NCBI RefSeq assembly: GCF_027571405.1
Contig: NZ_CP092968.1
Coordinates: forward strand, 992,001-1,056,000
DNA: 64,000 bases
Reading direction: 5' to 3'
Source: Methylocystis parvus OBBP
GTDB lineage: Bacteria > Pseudomonadota > Alphaproteobacteria > Rhizobiales > Beijerinckiaceae
Shown: positions 48,241 through 58,722 of the stretch, in pieces
Layout: the number at the start of each line of letters is the position of its first letter
Numbering within the stretch: position 1 is the first letter of the stretch
Made by a program: the position numbers and the translations under genes
The notes under the pieces: generated by a model
Seen by the model: only the letters and a program-made list of their open reading frames with translations
What the model was told of the DNA's origin: nothing
Databases searched by the model: none

Positions 48241-48648
48241 TCACATATGCGCCGTCGTTACGCGCTCTTCGGCAGGCATCGCGAAGCCCGCCCAGAGAAT
48301 TGCGATCGACAGGATGAGATGGAGCCAGTTATCCGGCTGGTTCACCGCCAGACCCATCGAATTCAGGGAATCGAGCGAGATAAAGCCCAGAATCGTCACG
48401 ACGGCGTAGATGACGCCGAAGACGCGCAAGGTGATGACGGGCGCATTGTAATAAGGGCTCGCCAGCAGAATGCCGCCCGACACGATGTGGACGATGTTGT
48501 GGAAGGTGTTGACCTCGAAGAGACCGCGATAGGATACGAGGGGATTGGGAATGAAGCCCAATATCCCGACGATGATGAAGATCACGCCAAACAGCTTGGC
48601 GAGATTGTCGGCGCTGCTCCACGTCCGACCGGCAAGGGTGGTGGCCAT
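48241..48648 (-). CDS. DUF4383 family membrane protein
   Basis: 135 residues from ATG 48648 with AGGA upstream. Four hydrophobic segments: LAKLFGVIFIIVGILGFI, HNIVHIVSGGILLAS, LRVFGVIYAVVTILGFI and WLHLILSIAILWAGFA. Matches the DUF4383 pattern, in which histidines (FHNIVHIV, WLHLIL) sit inside membrane helices. Function unknown. Confidence 0.78.
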   Translation of the reverse strand: MATTLAGRTWSSADNLAKLFGVIFIIVGILGFIPNPLVSYRGLFEVNTFHNIVHIVSGGILLASPYYNAPVITLRVFGVIYAVVTILGFISLDSLNSMGLAVNQPDNWLHLILSIAILWAGFAMPAEERVTTAHM

Positions 48649-48912
48649 AGGGGATTCCTTTCGCACTGTCGCCTGCTGCGACCCGGGAATGCTCGCGCAT
48701 TCCCTTGGCCGACAGATGGGACAGGGCGGAAGGTTTTCAATTGGAAATCATAGACTTAAGCGGGGCATAACGCGTTGCCGGGACCGGGACGGAAAAAAGC
48801 CCGCTCGATCCGCGCGGCGCCTCAAGGCGACATAATTGACGATGCGGCCGTCGCGCCGTCCGCGATCACGGTCACGCGCGACACGTCATTGGCTACGCGG
48901 CGGCGCGCGCCG

Positions 48913-50457
48913 TCACCCCTCGTAAAAATCCTTCACCAGCCGATCCAGCAACCGCACGCCATAGCCGGAGCCCCAGCTCTGGTTCACGTCGCTTGCGGGC
49001 GAGCCCATGGCTGTGCCGGCGACGTCGAGATGCGCCCAGGGCGTCTTGCCGACGAAGCGTTGCAGGAAATGCGCGGCGGTGATGGACCCGGCATGACGGC
49101 CGCCGGTGTTCTTCATATCGGCGAATTTCGAGTCGATGAGCTTGTCATAGGCCGGCCCCATCGGGAAGCGCCACAGCTTCTCGCCGGTCGCCGTTCCGGC
49201 CTTGGTCAGATGGTCCGCCAGCTCGTCATTATTGGAGAAAAGACCGGCATATTCCTGTCCCAGCGCGACAAGGATCGCGCCGGTGAGCGTCGCGAGATCG
49301 ACGATCGCCGCGGGCTTGTGCTTCTCGATGACGTAAGTGAGGGCGTCGGCGAGAACGAGACGGCCTTCCGCATCGGTGTTGATGACCTCGATCGTCTGTC
49401 CCGACATGGATTTCACGATGTCGCCGGGGCGCTGCGCCTTGCCGTCGGGCATGTTCTCGACGAGGCCGAGAACGCCGACGACATTGGCCTTCGCCTTGCG
49501 GGCGGCGATGGCGTAAAGCGCGCCGGTGACGGCAGCCGCGCCGCCCATATCGCCCTTCATGTCCTCCATGCCGGCCGCGGGCTTGATCGAGATGCCGCCC
49601 GTGTCGAACACGACGCCCTTGCCGACGAAAGCGATCGGCGCCGCATCCGCCGCGCCGCCATTCCAGCGCAGCACGACGAGGCGGCTTTCATTCTCGGAGC
49701 CCTGCCCCACGCCGAGCAGAGCGCGCATGCCCAGCTCCGCCATGGACTTCTCGTCGAGAATCTCGACCTCGACGCCAAGCTTCATCAGCTCCGAGGCGCG
49801 GCGGGCGAATTCCGCCGGCGACAGCACATTGGCGGGCTCGTTGACCAGCGTGCGGGCCAGAACCACGGCCTCGGCCGTATGAGACGCCTCGGCGACGAGC
49901 GCCTTGGCGCTTGCGGCGTCGGCGACGCCGAGCTGAAGCTCGACAGGACCGTCCTTGTCTTCGTCCTTCTTCCTGGTCTTGTATTGATCGAACTTATAGG
50001 CGCGCAGCCAGGCGCCGAGCGCGAATTGCGCGGCGGCTGCGGCCGGCTCGGCCGGCGCTTCGGGCAGATCGAACAGGACCACCGAGGAGGAGCCGGCGCC
50101 GAGCTTTGCCGCGGCCTGACCGCCGAGCGACAGGTAATCCTCGAATTTGGCGGGCTTTTCGCCGTCGTCCGCGTTTCCAGGACCGACGCCGATCAGCAGC
50201 AGGCGGCTCGCCGGAACGCCCGCCGGCGCGAGAATCTCCAAAGCAGAGCCGGATTTGCCCTTGAACTTCGCCACGGCGGCGGCGCGGTCGATCTGCGCCT
50301 TGGCGTCCTTCAGAAGGGCTTTGGCGCGGTCTCCGAGCGCAAGGTCCGTTCCAACGAAGATAACGAGGGCGCGCGGGCGACCGGCTTCCTCTGGCGCGCG
50401 AAGAGCGGCCTCCGACTCGTCGAAGGACAAAACCTCGAATTTCGCGTTGAGGGACAT
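48913..50457 (-). CDS. pepA: Leucyl aminopeptidase (cytosol aminopeptidase)
   Basis: Two-metal M17 peptidase. 514 residues from ATG 50457. Metal and catalytic motifs: [16 protein letters not shown] with the active lysine after [11 protein letters not shown], and the family signature [14 protein letters not shown]. The N-terminal macro-like domain is present. Forms hexamers; releases N-terminal residues from peptides. Divergent from the orphan membrane gene at 50677. Confidence 0.96.
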   Translation of the reverse strand: MSLNAKFEVLSFDESEAALRAPEEAGRPRALVIFVGTDLALGDRAKALLKDAKAQIDRAAAVAKFKGKSGSALEILAPAGVPASRLLLIGVGPGNADDGEKPAKFEDYLSLGGQAAAKLGAGSSSVVLFDLPEAPAEPAAAAAQFALGAWLRAYKFDQYKTRKKDEDKDGPVELQLGVADAASAKALVAEASHTAEAVVLARTLVNEPANVLSPAEFARRASELMKLGVEVEILDEKSMAELGMRALLGVGQGSENESRLVVLRWNGGAADAAPIAFVGKGVVFDTGGISIKPAAGMEDMKGDMGGAAAVTGALYAIAARKAKANVVGVLGLVENMPDGKAQRPGDIVKSMSGQTIEVINTDAEGRLVLADALTYVIEKHKPAAIVDLATLTGAILVALGQEYAGLFSNNDELADHLTKAGTATGEKLWRFPMGPAYDKLIDSKFADMKNTGGRHAGSITAAHFLQRFVGKTPWAHLDVAGTAMGSPASDVNQSWGSGYGVRLLDRLVKDFYEG

Positions 50458-50600
50458 TTGCGGCCTCACTGAAGTAAGCTGGATGTATGCGATCATCTAG
50501 AACGCATGCTTTCAGCGGGCACTATCATCTGCCTAATGCCGGGGTCAAATCACCCGGCCGCGAGGCGCTCCGTCGGCGTCGATGGACAGACGAAACGAAG

Positions 50601-50621
50601 GAGGCTATTATGAAAAGGTAG
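50601..50621 (+). other. Strong ribosome site with a three-codon ORF
   Basis: AAGGAGG (from 50598) is followed by ATG AAA AGG TAG (50610-50621). An excellent ribosome site leads to an immediate stop. It may be a leader mini-ORF for the gene at 50677 or the relic of a broken gene. Confidence 0.4.
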
Positions 50622-50676
50622 GTAGAACACTGTTTTCTCAGTTTGATTGTCTCGATTGTCCTCGGACGCCATCGCC

Positions 50677-51231
50677 ATGAAAATAAATTTTTGCTCTCGC
50701 CTGCAGCCAGTCAGTGTAAAGTCAAATGGCTATCTGTCCAAAATCGAGATCAAAGACATTCTTTCGTATATAACGACGAAGCAGACACAATATTTTTCGC
50801 TGTGGGCCGTTTATACGGCCGTACAATTCTCAGCCGGCTCCTTTGGCTTCAACCTGAAAGAGCATCTTTCTTACAGTCTCGCCATGGCGGCGGTTCTCGC
50901 CGTTTGGGTTTTCAACATCGGTCATCTGGCGTTCGTGCTACAGTGCTCGCAGCAATTGCATATGTCGGGAGTGGCCCTGCAGCACATGCTCGACGATTCC
51001 GCCGAAGGCGAAGATAAGACACTCAATGTTATTCGCGAGTCTCTCCAGAACGCGGGAAGCGCCGGCTTCACCTTGCCAATATTGCGCAGTCGCTGCTCGA
51101 TATTCAGCCTTTTTATCAACACGTTTGTACACCTCTTCATTGATTTGTGCGCGACCGTCGCAATTCTCACCCGGCTCGATCACGCCTGCGATCTGTTCCC
51201 GATTCTCCGCCATCTCCCCATTCCGTGTTGA
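50677..51231 (+). CDS. Orphan membrane protein with atypical base composition
   Basis: 184 residues from ATG 50677 (TTG 50647 would add ten). Two strong hydrophobic segments (LAMAAVLAVWVFNIGHLAFV and FINTFVHLFIDLCATVAILT) separated by an acidic loop, plus five cysteines. No family recognised. It is visibly richer in A and T than the genes around it, suggesting transfer. It occupies the position, divergent from pepA and before lptG, where lptF is usual. Confidence 0.6.
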   Translation: MKINFCSRLQPVSVKSNGYLSKIEIKDILSYITTKQTQYFSLWAVYTAVQFSAGSFGFNLKEHLSYSLAMAAVLAVWVFNIGHLAFVLQCSQQLHMSGVALQHMLDDSAEGEDKTLNVIRESLQNAGSAGFTLPILRSRCSIFSLFINTFVHLFIDLCATVAILTRLDHACDLFPILRHLPIPC

Positions 51232-51515
51232 TAGCCCGGCGCCCGGTTCGCGGGGGGCCCCGCCCCCAAAACGCCGCGATCGGCCGGGAAAATGGCGCCG
51301 TGGCCGAAAAGCAACGCCCGTAGATTGAATGCACGGGATGCGCGCCGCGGAACGCGGCGGCGCTTGCCTGGGCGCCTTGAAGCGTTTAGCCATCCTTAAC
51401 AAAGCCCTAAAGCGGCGTCCGGTGATTTCAGCGAGAGGGGCGAACAGAGGCCGATGACGACATTGACGCGCCGCCCCGCGCCGAGCCGTCCGGCGCCGCG
51501 CTTTGGAGCGCCGGC

Positions 51516-52601
51516 ATGATCGGCATGACGATCACCCGCTATTTCGCCATGCGCTTCATGAAGACGATCCTCGCGATCTTCTTCACGATTTTCTGCTTGA
51601 TGTTCGTCGTCGTCTTCGTCGAGATGCTGCGCCGCGCCAGCGACAATCCGGCCGCCGGCGCCGGCGTGGTCGCGCTGATGACCGCGATGAAGGTGCCGGC
51701 GGCGGCGGAGATGATCCTGCCCTTCGCCGTGCTCTTCGGCTCGATGGCGACCTTCGTCGACCTTACCCGCAAGCTGGAGCTGATCGTGGCGCGCGCCGCC
51801 GGCATGTCCGTCTGGCAGTTCATCGCGCCGCCGGCGCTCACGGCGCTTTTCATCGGGATCGTCTCCGTGACGATCTACAATCCCCTCTCCGCCGACATGA
51901 AACAGCGCTCCGAGGAAATGGAGCTGAAGATCTTCGGCCGGCCGGGGAGCATCCGAATCGACCATGGCGTCTGGCTTCGCCAGCACGGCGTCGACGGTCT
52001 CGCCGTCATCCACGCCATCGAGACGGCCAATGCCGGCGTCGATCTCACGGGCGTGAGCGTCAATATCTACTCGGCGGACGGCGGCTTCGTGGAGCGCGTC
52101 GAGGCGGCGAAGGCCCATCTCGAACCCGGCGTCTGGGCGCTCAAGGACGCGACGGTCAGCGCGCCCGGCGAGCCCGCCCGGCAAGTGAGCGCCTATATGC
52201 TCGCGACCGACCTCACGCCCGAACAGGCCGCCGCCGCGACGACCCCGCCATCGGGCACGCCCTTCTGGAACCTGCCTGAAATGACCGCCCGCACAGCCGA
52301 AGCCGGACTCGACGCCACAGGCTACAGGCTGCAATTCCAGACGCTGCTGGCGCGCCCGCTGCTTCTCGTCGCCATGGTTCTCGTTTCCGCTAGTTTTTCA
52401 TTAAGGTTCTTTCGATTTGGCGGCGTCGCCAAAACCCTTTCCGGTGGCGTCGTGGCAGGCTTCGTGCTTTACATAGTTACCAAAGTCCTCTCTGATCTCG
52501 GCGGCGCAGGAATGATCTCTCCCCTCGTCGCCGCTTGGTCGCCTGCGCTTGTCGGGAGCATGTTGGGCACGCTTACTTTGCTTTATTCGGAGGACGGTTG
52601 A
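51516..52601 (+). CDS. lptG: LptG, LPS export permease
   Basis: 361 residues of the LptF/LptG (YjgP/YjgQ) family. N-terminal spans (TITRYFAMRFMKTILAIFF) are followed by a large periplasmic domain (about 115-270) and three C-terminal spans. It would pair with LptF and LptB2 to extract LPS. Position just before lptD favours LptG rather than LptF. The stop overlaps the lptD start by one base (TGATG). No lptF lies upstream. Confidence 0.88.
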   Translation: MIGMTITRYFAMRFMKTILAIFFTIFCLMFVVVFVEMLRRASDNPAAGAGVVALMTAMKVPAAAEMILPFAVLFGSMATFVDLTRKLELIVARAAGMSVWQFIAPPALTALFIGIVSVTIYNPLSADMKQRSEEMELKIFGRPGSIRIDHGVWLRQHGVDGLAVIHAIETANAGVDLTGVSVNIYSADGGFVERVEAAKAHLEPGVWALKDATVSAPGEPARQVSAYMLATDLTPEQAAAATTPPSGTPFWNLPEMTARTAEAGLDATGYRLQFQTLLARPLLLVAMVLVSASFSLRFFRFGGVAKTLSGGVVAGFVLYIVTKVLSDLGGAGMISPLVAAWSPALVGSMLGTLTLLYSEDG

Positions 52602-55192
52602 TGCGTCGCCGCCTCCGTCGCCTCTCGACTCTCCTCTCGACAGTCGCCGCCTTTTCCGGGGCCGCGACTCTTCTCGTCGCGACCGCGCGCGCCGCGCCCC
52701 AGGGCAATGGCGAGCGCATGGTCGTCGAGGCCAGGGAGATGGTCTATGACGAGAACAAGAACACCGTCACCGCGCGCGGACAGGTGCAGATCCTTTACAA
52801 GGGCCGCCTGCTCGAGGCTGACCGCGTCGTCTATGACCGCAACACGTCGCGCGTCTATGCGGAAGGTCACGCGAAGCTGACCGAGACGGACGGCACGATT
52901 GCGCGCGCCGATCGCTTCGACCTCACCGACGACTTCAAGGCCGGCTTCATCGAGAGCCTGCAGGTCGACACGCCACAAAATACGCATATGAGCGCCGAGC
53001 GCGCCGGCGACGAAACCACCTTCGACATGAGCTCCTACACGGCTTGCGAAGCCTGCAAGGACGACCCCACGAAACCGCGCACCTGGGTGGTGAAAGCCAA
53101 GCGCATCATCCACGACAATGTGGAGAAGATGCTCTATTACGAGGACGCGACTTTCGAGCTCCTCGGAACGCCGGTCGCCTATGTGCCCTTCTGGTCCTCC
53201 GCGGACCCGACGGTGAAGCGCAAATCCGGATTCCTGACGCCGGTCTTCACCTATCGCTCGCAGCTCGGCGCCGGCTTTGGCGTGCCCTATTTCTGGGCCA
53301 TCGCGCCGGATATGGACGTCACGATCACGCCGGCGGTTTTCACGCGTCAGGGCCCGTTCCTCACCGGTGAATTCCGCAAGCGCTTCGAGAATGGCGGCTT
53401 CTCTATCCGCGCCGAAGGAACCCATGTCGGCGACCCCGGCGCCTTCGCGCCGCCGCCGCTCGGCGCGCATGATCGCCAATGGCGCGGGGCCATCCAGTCG
53501 ATGGGCGAATTCGCGATCAACGATCGCTGGAAGTTCGGCTGGGACGTCACGGCGCTGTCGGATCGCTACTTCCTGCAGGACTACAAGCAATACAACTACC
53601 TCCTGCAGAACTACTTCTTCCGCGAATCGTCCTCGACCGTCTATCTGACCGGGCAGGGCCCGCGCAGCTGGTTCGACATGCGCGGCTACTATTTCCAGGG
53701 CCTGTCGCCAAACGACGTGCAGGCCCAGCAGCCTGTCGTGCATCCGGTGATCGACTACAACCGGGTCTTCGACGTCGACCCCGCCAGGACCGGCGGCATT
53801 GGCGGCCAGATCGAGCTCGACGGCAACGTCACCAGCACCTCGGCCGACATCGCGAATTACGAGTCGATCAATCCGCGCACGCTGGACCGGCTCTACGGCC
53901 TCTACAATGTCTGTCAGATCTACGCGCCGGACGTCGTGCCCCAGCGCAGCCAGTGTCTGCTGCGCGGCGTCGGCGGCGCCTATGAGCATGCGACGCTGAG
54001 CGGCAACTGGAAGCGCAAGGTCATCGATCCTGTCGGCGGCGTATGGACGGCCTTCGCCTTCGCCCGCTTCGTCGGCAGTTATCTCGATTACGACCGCGAG
54101 GGGACCTACCCCGCCTACAACAATTTCTGGCAGCCGATTCCGAACCAGAATCAGGGCCTGTTCTTCAACGGCCAGGATCAGAGGTTCCGTGGACAGGCGA
54201 CGCCGGGCTTCGGCGCCGAGTGGCGGTATCCGATTCTCGCGCGCAGCCCCATCGGCAATATCGTTTTCGAACCCATCGCCCAGATCGTCGCGCGCCCAAA
54301 CCAGACGTCGATCCCGTCGCTCGTCAATATGGACTCGCAGAGCCTCGTCTTCGACGACTCGACCCTGTTCGAATGGAGCAAATTCTCGGGCTACGACCGT
54401 TTCGAGACGGGCACGCGCCTGAACTATGGCGGCCAGGCGACCCTTTCGCTGCCAAATGGCGGCTTCCTCAACGCCATGGTCGGCCAGTCGTCGCAGATCG
54501 CGGGCGCGAATTCCTATGCGCAGGCGGACGCCGCCAATGTGGGCCTGAATTCGGGCCTCGACTCGCGCGTCTCCGATCTCGTCGGCCGCTTCGCCTTTGC
54601 GCCCAACAGCTTCGTCAGCTTCATCGCGAAGGGCCGCTTCGACAAGACCGATCTCAACGCGAGACGCATCGACCTGTTCTCGACCTTCAATTTTGATCCG
54701 GTCACCTTGCAGCTGCAATACGCCAATTACGCGTCGCAGCCGGCGATCGGCTTCGACGTCCGTCGCCAGGGCCTCTCGGCGACGGGCCGCTACGACATCA
54801 CGAAAAACTACTTCCTCAACGGCACGGTCACTTTCGACATGAGCCGTTATCTCTATAACGGCCTCACTCAGCAGCCCGCGCTCTACACCAATTTCACGGG
54901 CATCAACTTGATCGGCACGGCGCCGCTCTTCTCTGTCGCGGCGCTCGGCGCCGGCGTCGGCTATCATGACGAATGCACGACGCTGTCGATCAATTATTCG
55001 CAGATTTACCAGCCGCAGTCCTATACGGGCCTGCCGGCGCGCAACCAGTCGGTGATGGTGACGCTGAGCTTCCGCACGCTGGGCGAAGCGCGCTTCAATT
55101 ACGGCCTCGGCTCGGTGCTGGTGAATGACGGCGTCCGCAATGTGAACGGCGGATCCTATTCCGGCAATTATGGCGGTTCTTATGTGAGGTGA
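52601..55192 (+). CDS. lptD: LptD, outer-membrane LPS assembly barrel
   Basis: 863 residues from ATG 52601. Signal peptide (LLSTVAAFSGAATLLVATARA), then an OstA/LptA-like jellyroll (MVYDENKNTVTARGQVQILY). The cysteine pair in YTACEACKDDPTKPRTW is typical of alphaproteobacterial LptD. The 26-strand barrel fills the rest, ending in a Gly/Tyr/Ser-rich tail (GSYSGNYGGSYVR). Inserts LPS in the outer leaflet together with LptE. Confidence 0.95.
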   Translation: MRRRLRRLSTLLSTVAAFSGAATLLVATARAAPQGNGERMVVEAREMVYDENKNTVTARGQVQILYKGRLLEADRVVYDRNTSRVYAEGHAKLTETDGTIARADRFDLTDDFKAGFIESLQVDTPQNTHMSAERAGDETTFDMSSYTACEACKDDPTKPRTWVVKAKRIIHDNVEKMLYYEDATFELLGTPVAYVPFWSSADPTVKRKSGFLTPVFTYRSQLGAGFGVPYFWAIAPDMDVTITPAVFTRQGPFLTGEFRKRFENGGFSIRAEGTHVGDPGAFAPPPLGAHDRQWRGAIQSMGEFAINDRWKFGWDVTALSDRYFLQDYKQYNYLLQNYFFRESSSTVYLTGQGPRSWFDMRGYYFQGLSPNDVQAQQPVVHPVIDYNRVFDVDPARTGGIGGQIELDGNVTSTSADIANYESINPRTLDRLYGLYNVCQIYAPDVVPQRSQCLLRGVGGAYEHATLSGNWKRKVIDPVGGVWTAFAFARFVGSYLDYDREGTYPAYNNFWQPIPNQNQGLFFNGQDQRFRGQATPGFGAEWRYPILARSPIGNIVFEPIAQIVARPNQTSIPSLVNMDSQSLVFDDSTLFEWSKFSGYDRFETGTRLNYGGQATLSLPNGGFLNAMVGQSSQIAGANSYAQADAANVGLNSGLDSRVSDLVGRFAFAPNSFVSFIAKGRFDKTDLNARRIDLFSTFNFDPVTLQLQYANYASQPAIGFDVRRQGLSATGRYDITKNYFLNGTVTFDMSRYLYNGLTQQPALYTNFTGINLIGTAPLFSVAALGAGVGYHDECTTLSINYSQIYQPQSYTGLPARNQSVMVTLSFRTLGEARFNYGLGSVLVNDGVRNVNGGSYSGNYGGSYVR

Positions 55193-55295
55193 TCGGGCAC
55201 GCCCGATCTTGTCCCGGAGGCCCTGTCAATGACAGCGCCGCGACCGTCTGTTAAAAGCGCTCCAAGCCAAAATCACGCGCGTGAAGGAGAAAAAG

Positions 55296-56096
55296 ATGCG
55301 CCGCTCCCTGTCCCTGGCCGCCCTCGTTTCCTGGCGCGTTCTCGCGCTCGCGGGCGCCCTTGCCGGCGCGACCTCCGCCGCCGCGACGCCCTCCGTCGCA
55401 AGCGACGTCTTCACGGATCAGCAGAAGGCCGGGATACAGAAGGTCATCCACGATTATCTGATCACCAACCCCGAAGTGATCCGCGAGGCGATCGACGAAC
55501 TCAAGAAGCGCGAAGAAGCGGCGGAGCTCGCATCGCGTGAAAAAGCGGTCAACGAGAATGGCGACAAGATCGCCCATTCCGCCAACCAGGCGGTCGTGGG
55601 CAATCCGGACGGCGAGGTCACGCTCGTCGAATTCTTCGATTACAATTGCGGCTACTGCAAGCAGTCGCTCGCTTCCGTCTCGAAGCTCATCGAAAGCGAT
55701 CCCAAGCTGCGCGTCGTGCTGAAGGATTTCCCGATCCTCGGCGCCGACTCCGTCGAAACGGCGCATGTCGCCACCGCCGCCCGCATGCAGCTTTCGCCCG
55801 CCAAATTCTGGGAATTCCACAAGAAGCTGCTGTCGACCCGAGGTCATATCGGCAAGGCTCAGGCCGTCGCCGCGGCGAAGGAAGTCGGCGCCGATATGGA
55901 CCGCCTCGAGAAGGATTCCAACAGCCCCGAGACGCAAGCCGCCCTCAAGGAAGTCGCCACGCTGGCCGAACAGTTGAAGTTCGACGGCACGCCGTCCTGG
56001 GTCATCGGCAAGGAGGCGATTGTCGGCGGGCTTCCCTTCGCCCAGCTCAAGGCCAAGGTCGACAATATGCATAAATGCGGCAAGACGAGCTGCTGA
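55296..56096 (+). CDS. DsbA-family periplasmic thiol-disulfide protein
   Basis: 266 residues from ATG 55296, chosen for the AAGGAG six bases upstream. Signal peptide, then a helical N-terminal region (VIHDYLITNPEVIREAIDEL) of the Com1/DsbA-like group. The thioredoxin fold has CGYC at C118 and C121 (FFDYNCGYCKQSL), and the cis-Pro segment is FDGTPSWVIG. A second cysteine pair at the C-terminus (HKCGKTSC) is an extra feature. Probably oxidase or isomerase. Confidence 0.9.
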   Translation: MRRSLSLAALVSWRVLALAGALAGATSAAATPSVASDVFTDQQKAGIQKVIHDYLITNPEVIREAIDELKKREEAAELASREKAVNENGDKIAHSANQAVVGNPDGEVTLVEFFDYNCGYCKQSLASVSKLIESDPKLRVVLKDFPILGADSVETAHVATAARMQLSPAKFWEFHKKLLSTRGHIGKAQAVAAAKEVGADMDRLEKDSNSPETQAALKEVATLAEQLKFDGTPSWVIGKEAIVGGLPFAQLKAKVDNMHKCGKTSC

Positions 56097-56299
56097 CGCG
56101 CCAACGCCGGGCGCGTCGACGTCCCGCGCATCGCAGCCGCCCGAAGTCGAGTCAAACCGGCCGGCGTCGCAGGCTCGACGCGGCTCCGTATGGCGTCCCC
56201 CCTTGCAGGCGGCGCCCCGCGCTCTTTCTTTGCGGCGCTAATAAGGCTAAGAGAGAAAGCGCGTCGCGCTATTGAGGAATCTGATCGTTCGGGAACGCA

Positions 56300-56731
56300 A
56301 TGTCGGTCGTACACGTGCTCAACGGTCCCAACCTCAATCTCCTCGGCAAGCGCGAGCCCGGCATCTACGGAACCGCGACGCTCGACGACATCCGCGCGAA
56401 GCTCGACGAGCGTTGCGCGGCCAAAGGCGTTTCGCTCGTCTTCAAACAGTCGAACCATGAGGGCGACCTCGTCACCTGGATACAGGAGGCGGGTCAGGCG
56501 GGCGCGCCGGTCATCCTCAATGCGGGAGCCTTCACGCATACGTCGATCGCGCTCTACGACGCCATCAAGGGCGCTCAGGCGTCGGTGATCGAAGTGCATC
56601 TCTCGAATGTGCATGCGCGGGAGAGCTTCCGGCATCACTCCTATATTTCCCCGGCGGCGCGGGGCGTCATCGCGGGCTTCGGCCCGCTCTCATATTTTCT
56701 GGCCCTCGAGGCCGTTCTCGAAAACATCTGA
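56300..56731 (+). CDS. aroQ: 3-dehydroquinate dehydratase, type II
   Basis: Third step of the shikimate pathway. 143 residues, dodecamer-forming family. VLNGPNLNLLGKREPGIYG carries the catalytic Arg and Tyr; NAGAFTHTSIALYDA and EVHLSNVHARESFRHHS carry the Asn, His and Arg of the active site. 18 bases before accB, in the usual order. Confidence 0.97.
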   Translation: MSVVHVLNGPNLNLLGKREPGIYGTATLDDIRAKLDERCAAKGVSLVFKQSNHEGDLVTWIQEAGQAGAPVILNAGAFTHTSIALYDAIKGAQASVIEVHLSNVHARESFRHHSYISPAARGVIAGFGPLSYFLALEAVLENI

Positions 56732-56749
56732 GAAAGACCTGGAAGACAA

Positions 56750-57349
56750 ATGGCGCGCAAAGCTCAAACGCCTTCTAAAGCCTCGCGCGGCCGCGCTTCG
56801 GCCGCCGCCCCCGCCTCTCGCTCCGCCCCCGCGACCACGCCGCTCATCGACCTCGCGCTGCTGCGCACCATCGCCGGGCTTGTCGCCGAGAGCGATCTGA
56901 CCGAATTCGAAATCGAGAAGGGCGATCTGCGCATTCGCGCCGCCCGTACGCCGGCGCCCGCGCCTGTTCCCGCGACGGTGACGATCGCCGCGCCGGCCGC
57001 TCCGCAGGCTTATGCGCCGGCGCCCGCCCAGATCCATGCGCCCGCGTCCATCCCGGCGCCGGCCGCCGCCAAACCTGCCCCCGCGCCTGAGGCGGAAGAG
57101 TCGCTGGCGGATCATCCGGGCGCAGTGAAATCCCCGATGGTCGGCACCGCTTATCTGCGTCCCAATCCGGACTCCAAGCCTTTCGTCGAGATCGGCGCGC
57201 GCGTTTCCGCTGGCGACAAGCTGTTGCTGATCGAGGCGATGAAGACCTTCAACGACATCGTCGCACCGAAATCCGGCGTCGTCACCGCCATCATCGTCGA
57301 AGACGGACAGCCGGTCGAATATGGCGAACCGCTCCTCGTGATCGAATAA
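56750..57349 (+). CDS. accB: Biotin carboxyl carrier protein of acetyl-CoA carboxylase
   Basis: 199 residues. An N-terminal Ala/Ser/Lys-rich segment, a conserved helix ([20 protein letters not shown]) and a Pro/Ala linker precede the C-terminal biotinyl domain. The biotin lysine is K165 in [14 protein letters not shown]. Partner of AccC, encoded 9 bases downstream. Confidence 0.97.
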   Translation: MARKAQTPSKASRGRASAAAPASRSAPATTPLIDLALLRTIAGLVAESDLTEFEIEKGDLRIRAARTPAPAPVPATVTIAAPAAPQAYAPAPAQIHAPASIPAPAAAKPAPAPEAEESLADHPGAVKSPMVGTAYLRPNPDSKPFVEIGARVSAGDKLLLIEAMKTFNDIVAPKSGVVTAIIVEDGQPVEYGEPLLVIE

Positions 57350-57358
57350 GGTTCGCTG

Positions 57359-58717
57359 ATGTTCGACAAGATTCTCATCGCCAATCGCGGCGAAATCGCG
57401 CTTCGCATTCTCCGCGCGGCGAAAGAGCTCGGCATCGCCACCGTCGCCGTGCACTCCACCGCCGACGCCGACGCCATGCATGTGAAGCTCGCCGACGAGT
57501 CGGTCTGCATCGGGCCGCCGGCCGCGCGCGAATCCTATCTCAACATCCCGTCGCTCCTGTCCGCCTGCGAGATCACCGGCGCCGACGCCGTGCATCCGGG
57601 TTACGGCTTTCTGTCCGAGAACGCCCGCTTCGCCGAAATTCTGGAAGAGCACAACATCACCTTCATCGGCCCCAAGTCGGAGCATATCCGTCTCATGGGC
57701 GACAAGATCGAGGCGAAGGCGACCGCGAAGCGCCTCGGCATTCCCTGCGTGCCGGGCTCCGACGGGCCCGTGCTCTCGGAAAAGGAGGCTCTGAAGGTCG
57801 CGCAGAAGATCGGCTTTCCCGTTCTGGTGAAGGCGGCTTCGGGCGGCGGCGGGCGCGGCATGAAGGTCGCGCATGACGCGCATGATCTCGGCGTCGCCAT
57901 GGCGACGGCGCGCACGGAAGCGAAAGCCGCGTTCGGCGACGACACGGTCTATGTCGAGAAATATCTCGAAAAGCCGCGCCATATTGAAATTCAGGTCTTT
58001 GGCGACGGCAAGGGCGAAGCCATTCACCTCGGCGAGCGCGACTGTTCTTTGCAGCGCCGCCATCAGAAGGTCTTCGAGGAGAGCCCTTCCCCCGCTCTGA
58101 ACGACGCGCAGCGCCGCGAGATTGGCGAGACCTGCGCCAAGGCGATGCGGGAGCTGCAATACGCCGGCGCGGGCACCATCGAATTCCTTTACGAGAATGG
58201 CGAGTTCTATTTCATCGAGATGAACACGCGCATTCAGGTCGAACATCCGGTGACCGAGTCGATCACCGGCGTCGATCTCGTCTGCGAGCAGATCCGCGTC
58301 GCGGCGGGCTCGCCGCTCTCCATGAAACAGGAAGACATCCAGTTCTACGGCCACGCGATCGAATGCCGCGTCAACGCCGAGCATCCGCTGACCTTCCGTC
58401 CCTCGCCCGGCCGCATCGCCTATTATCATCCGCCCGGCGGCGTCGGCGTGCGCGTCGATTCAGCGGTCTATCAGGGCTACGCCATTCCGCCGAATTACGA
58501 CTCGCTGATCGGCAAGCTGATCGTGCATGGCCGCAACCGCACCGAGGCGCTGATGCGCCTGCGCCGCTCGCTCGACGAATTCATTGTCGACGGCATCGAC
58601 ACGACCCTGCCGCTCTTCCGCACGCTGGTGCGTAACTCGGACGTGCAGAACGGCGTCTACGACATTCACTGGCTGGAGCACTTCCTGGCGACGGGCGGCA
58701 TCGAGCCGGGGTTCTGA
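57359..58717 (+). CDS. accC: Biotin carboxylase of acetyl-CoA carboxylase
   Basis: 452 residues. ATP-grasp enzyme carboxylating biotin on AccB. Starts [20 protein letters not shown]. The glycine-rich ATP lid is [13 protein letters not shown]. The catalytic region [20 protein letters not shown] is intact. Its stop is only 5 bases from the stop of the convergent radical SAM gene; in related genomes aat follows directly. Confidence 0.98.
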   Translation: MFDKILIANRGEIALRILRAAKELGIATVAVHSTADADAMHVKLADESVCIGPPAARESYLNIPSLLSACEITGADAVHPGYGFLSENARFAEILEEHNITFIGPKSEHIRLMGDKIEAKATAKRLGIPCVPGSDGPVLSEKEALKVAQKIGFPVLVKAASGGGGRGMKVAHDAHDLGVAMATARTEAKAAFGDDTVYVEKYLEKPRHIEIQVFGDGKGEAIHLGERDCSLQRRHQKVFEESPSPALNDAQRREIGETCAKAMRELQYAGAGTIEFLYENGEFYFIEMNTRIQVEHPVTESITGVDLVCEQIRVAAGSPLSMKQEDIQFYGHAIECRVNAEHPLTFRPSPGRIAYYHPPGGVGVRVDSAVYQGYAIPPNYDSLIGKLIVHGRNRTEALMRLRRSLDEFIVDGIDTTLPLFRTLVRNSDVQNGVYDIHWLEHFLATGGIEPGF

Positions 58718-58722
58718 CGAAG

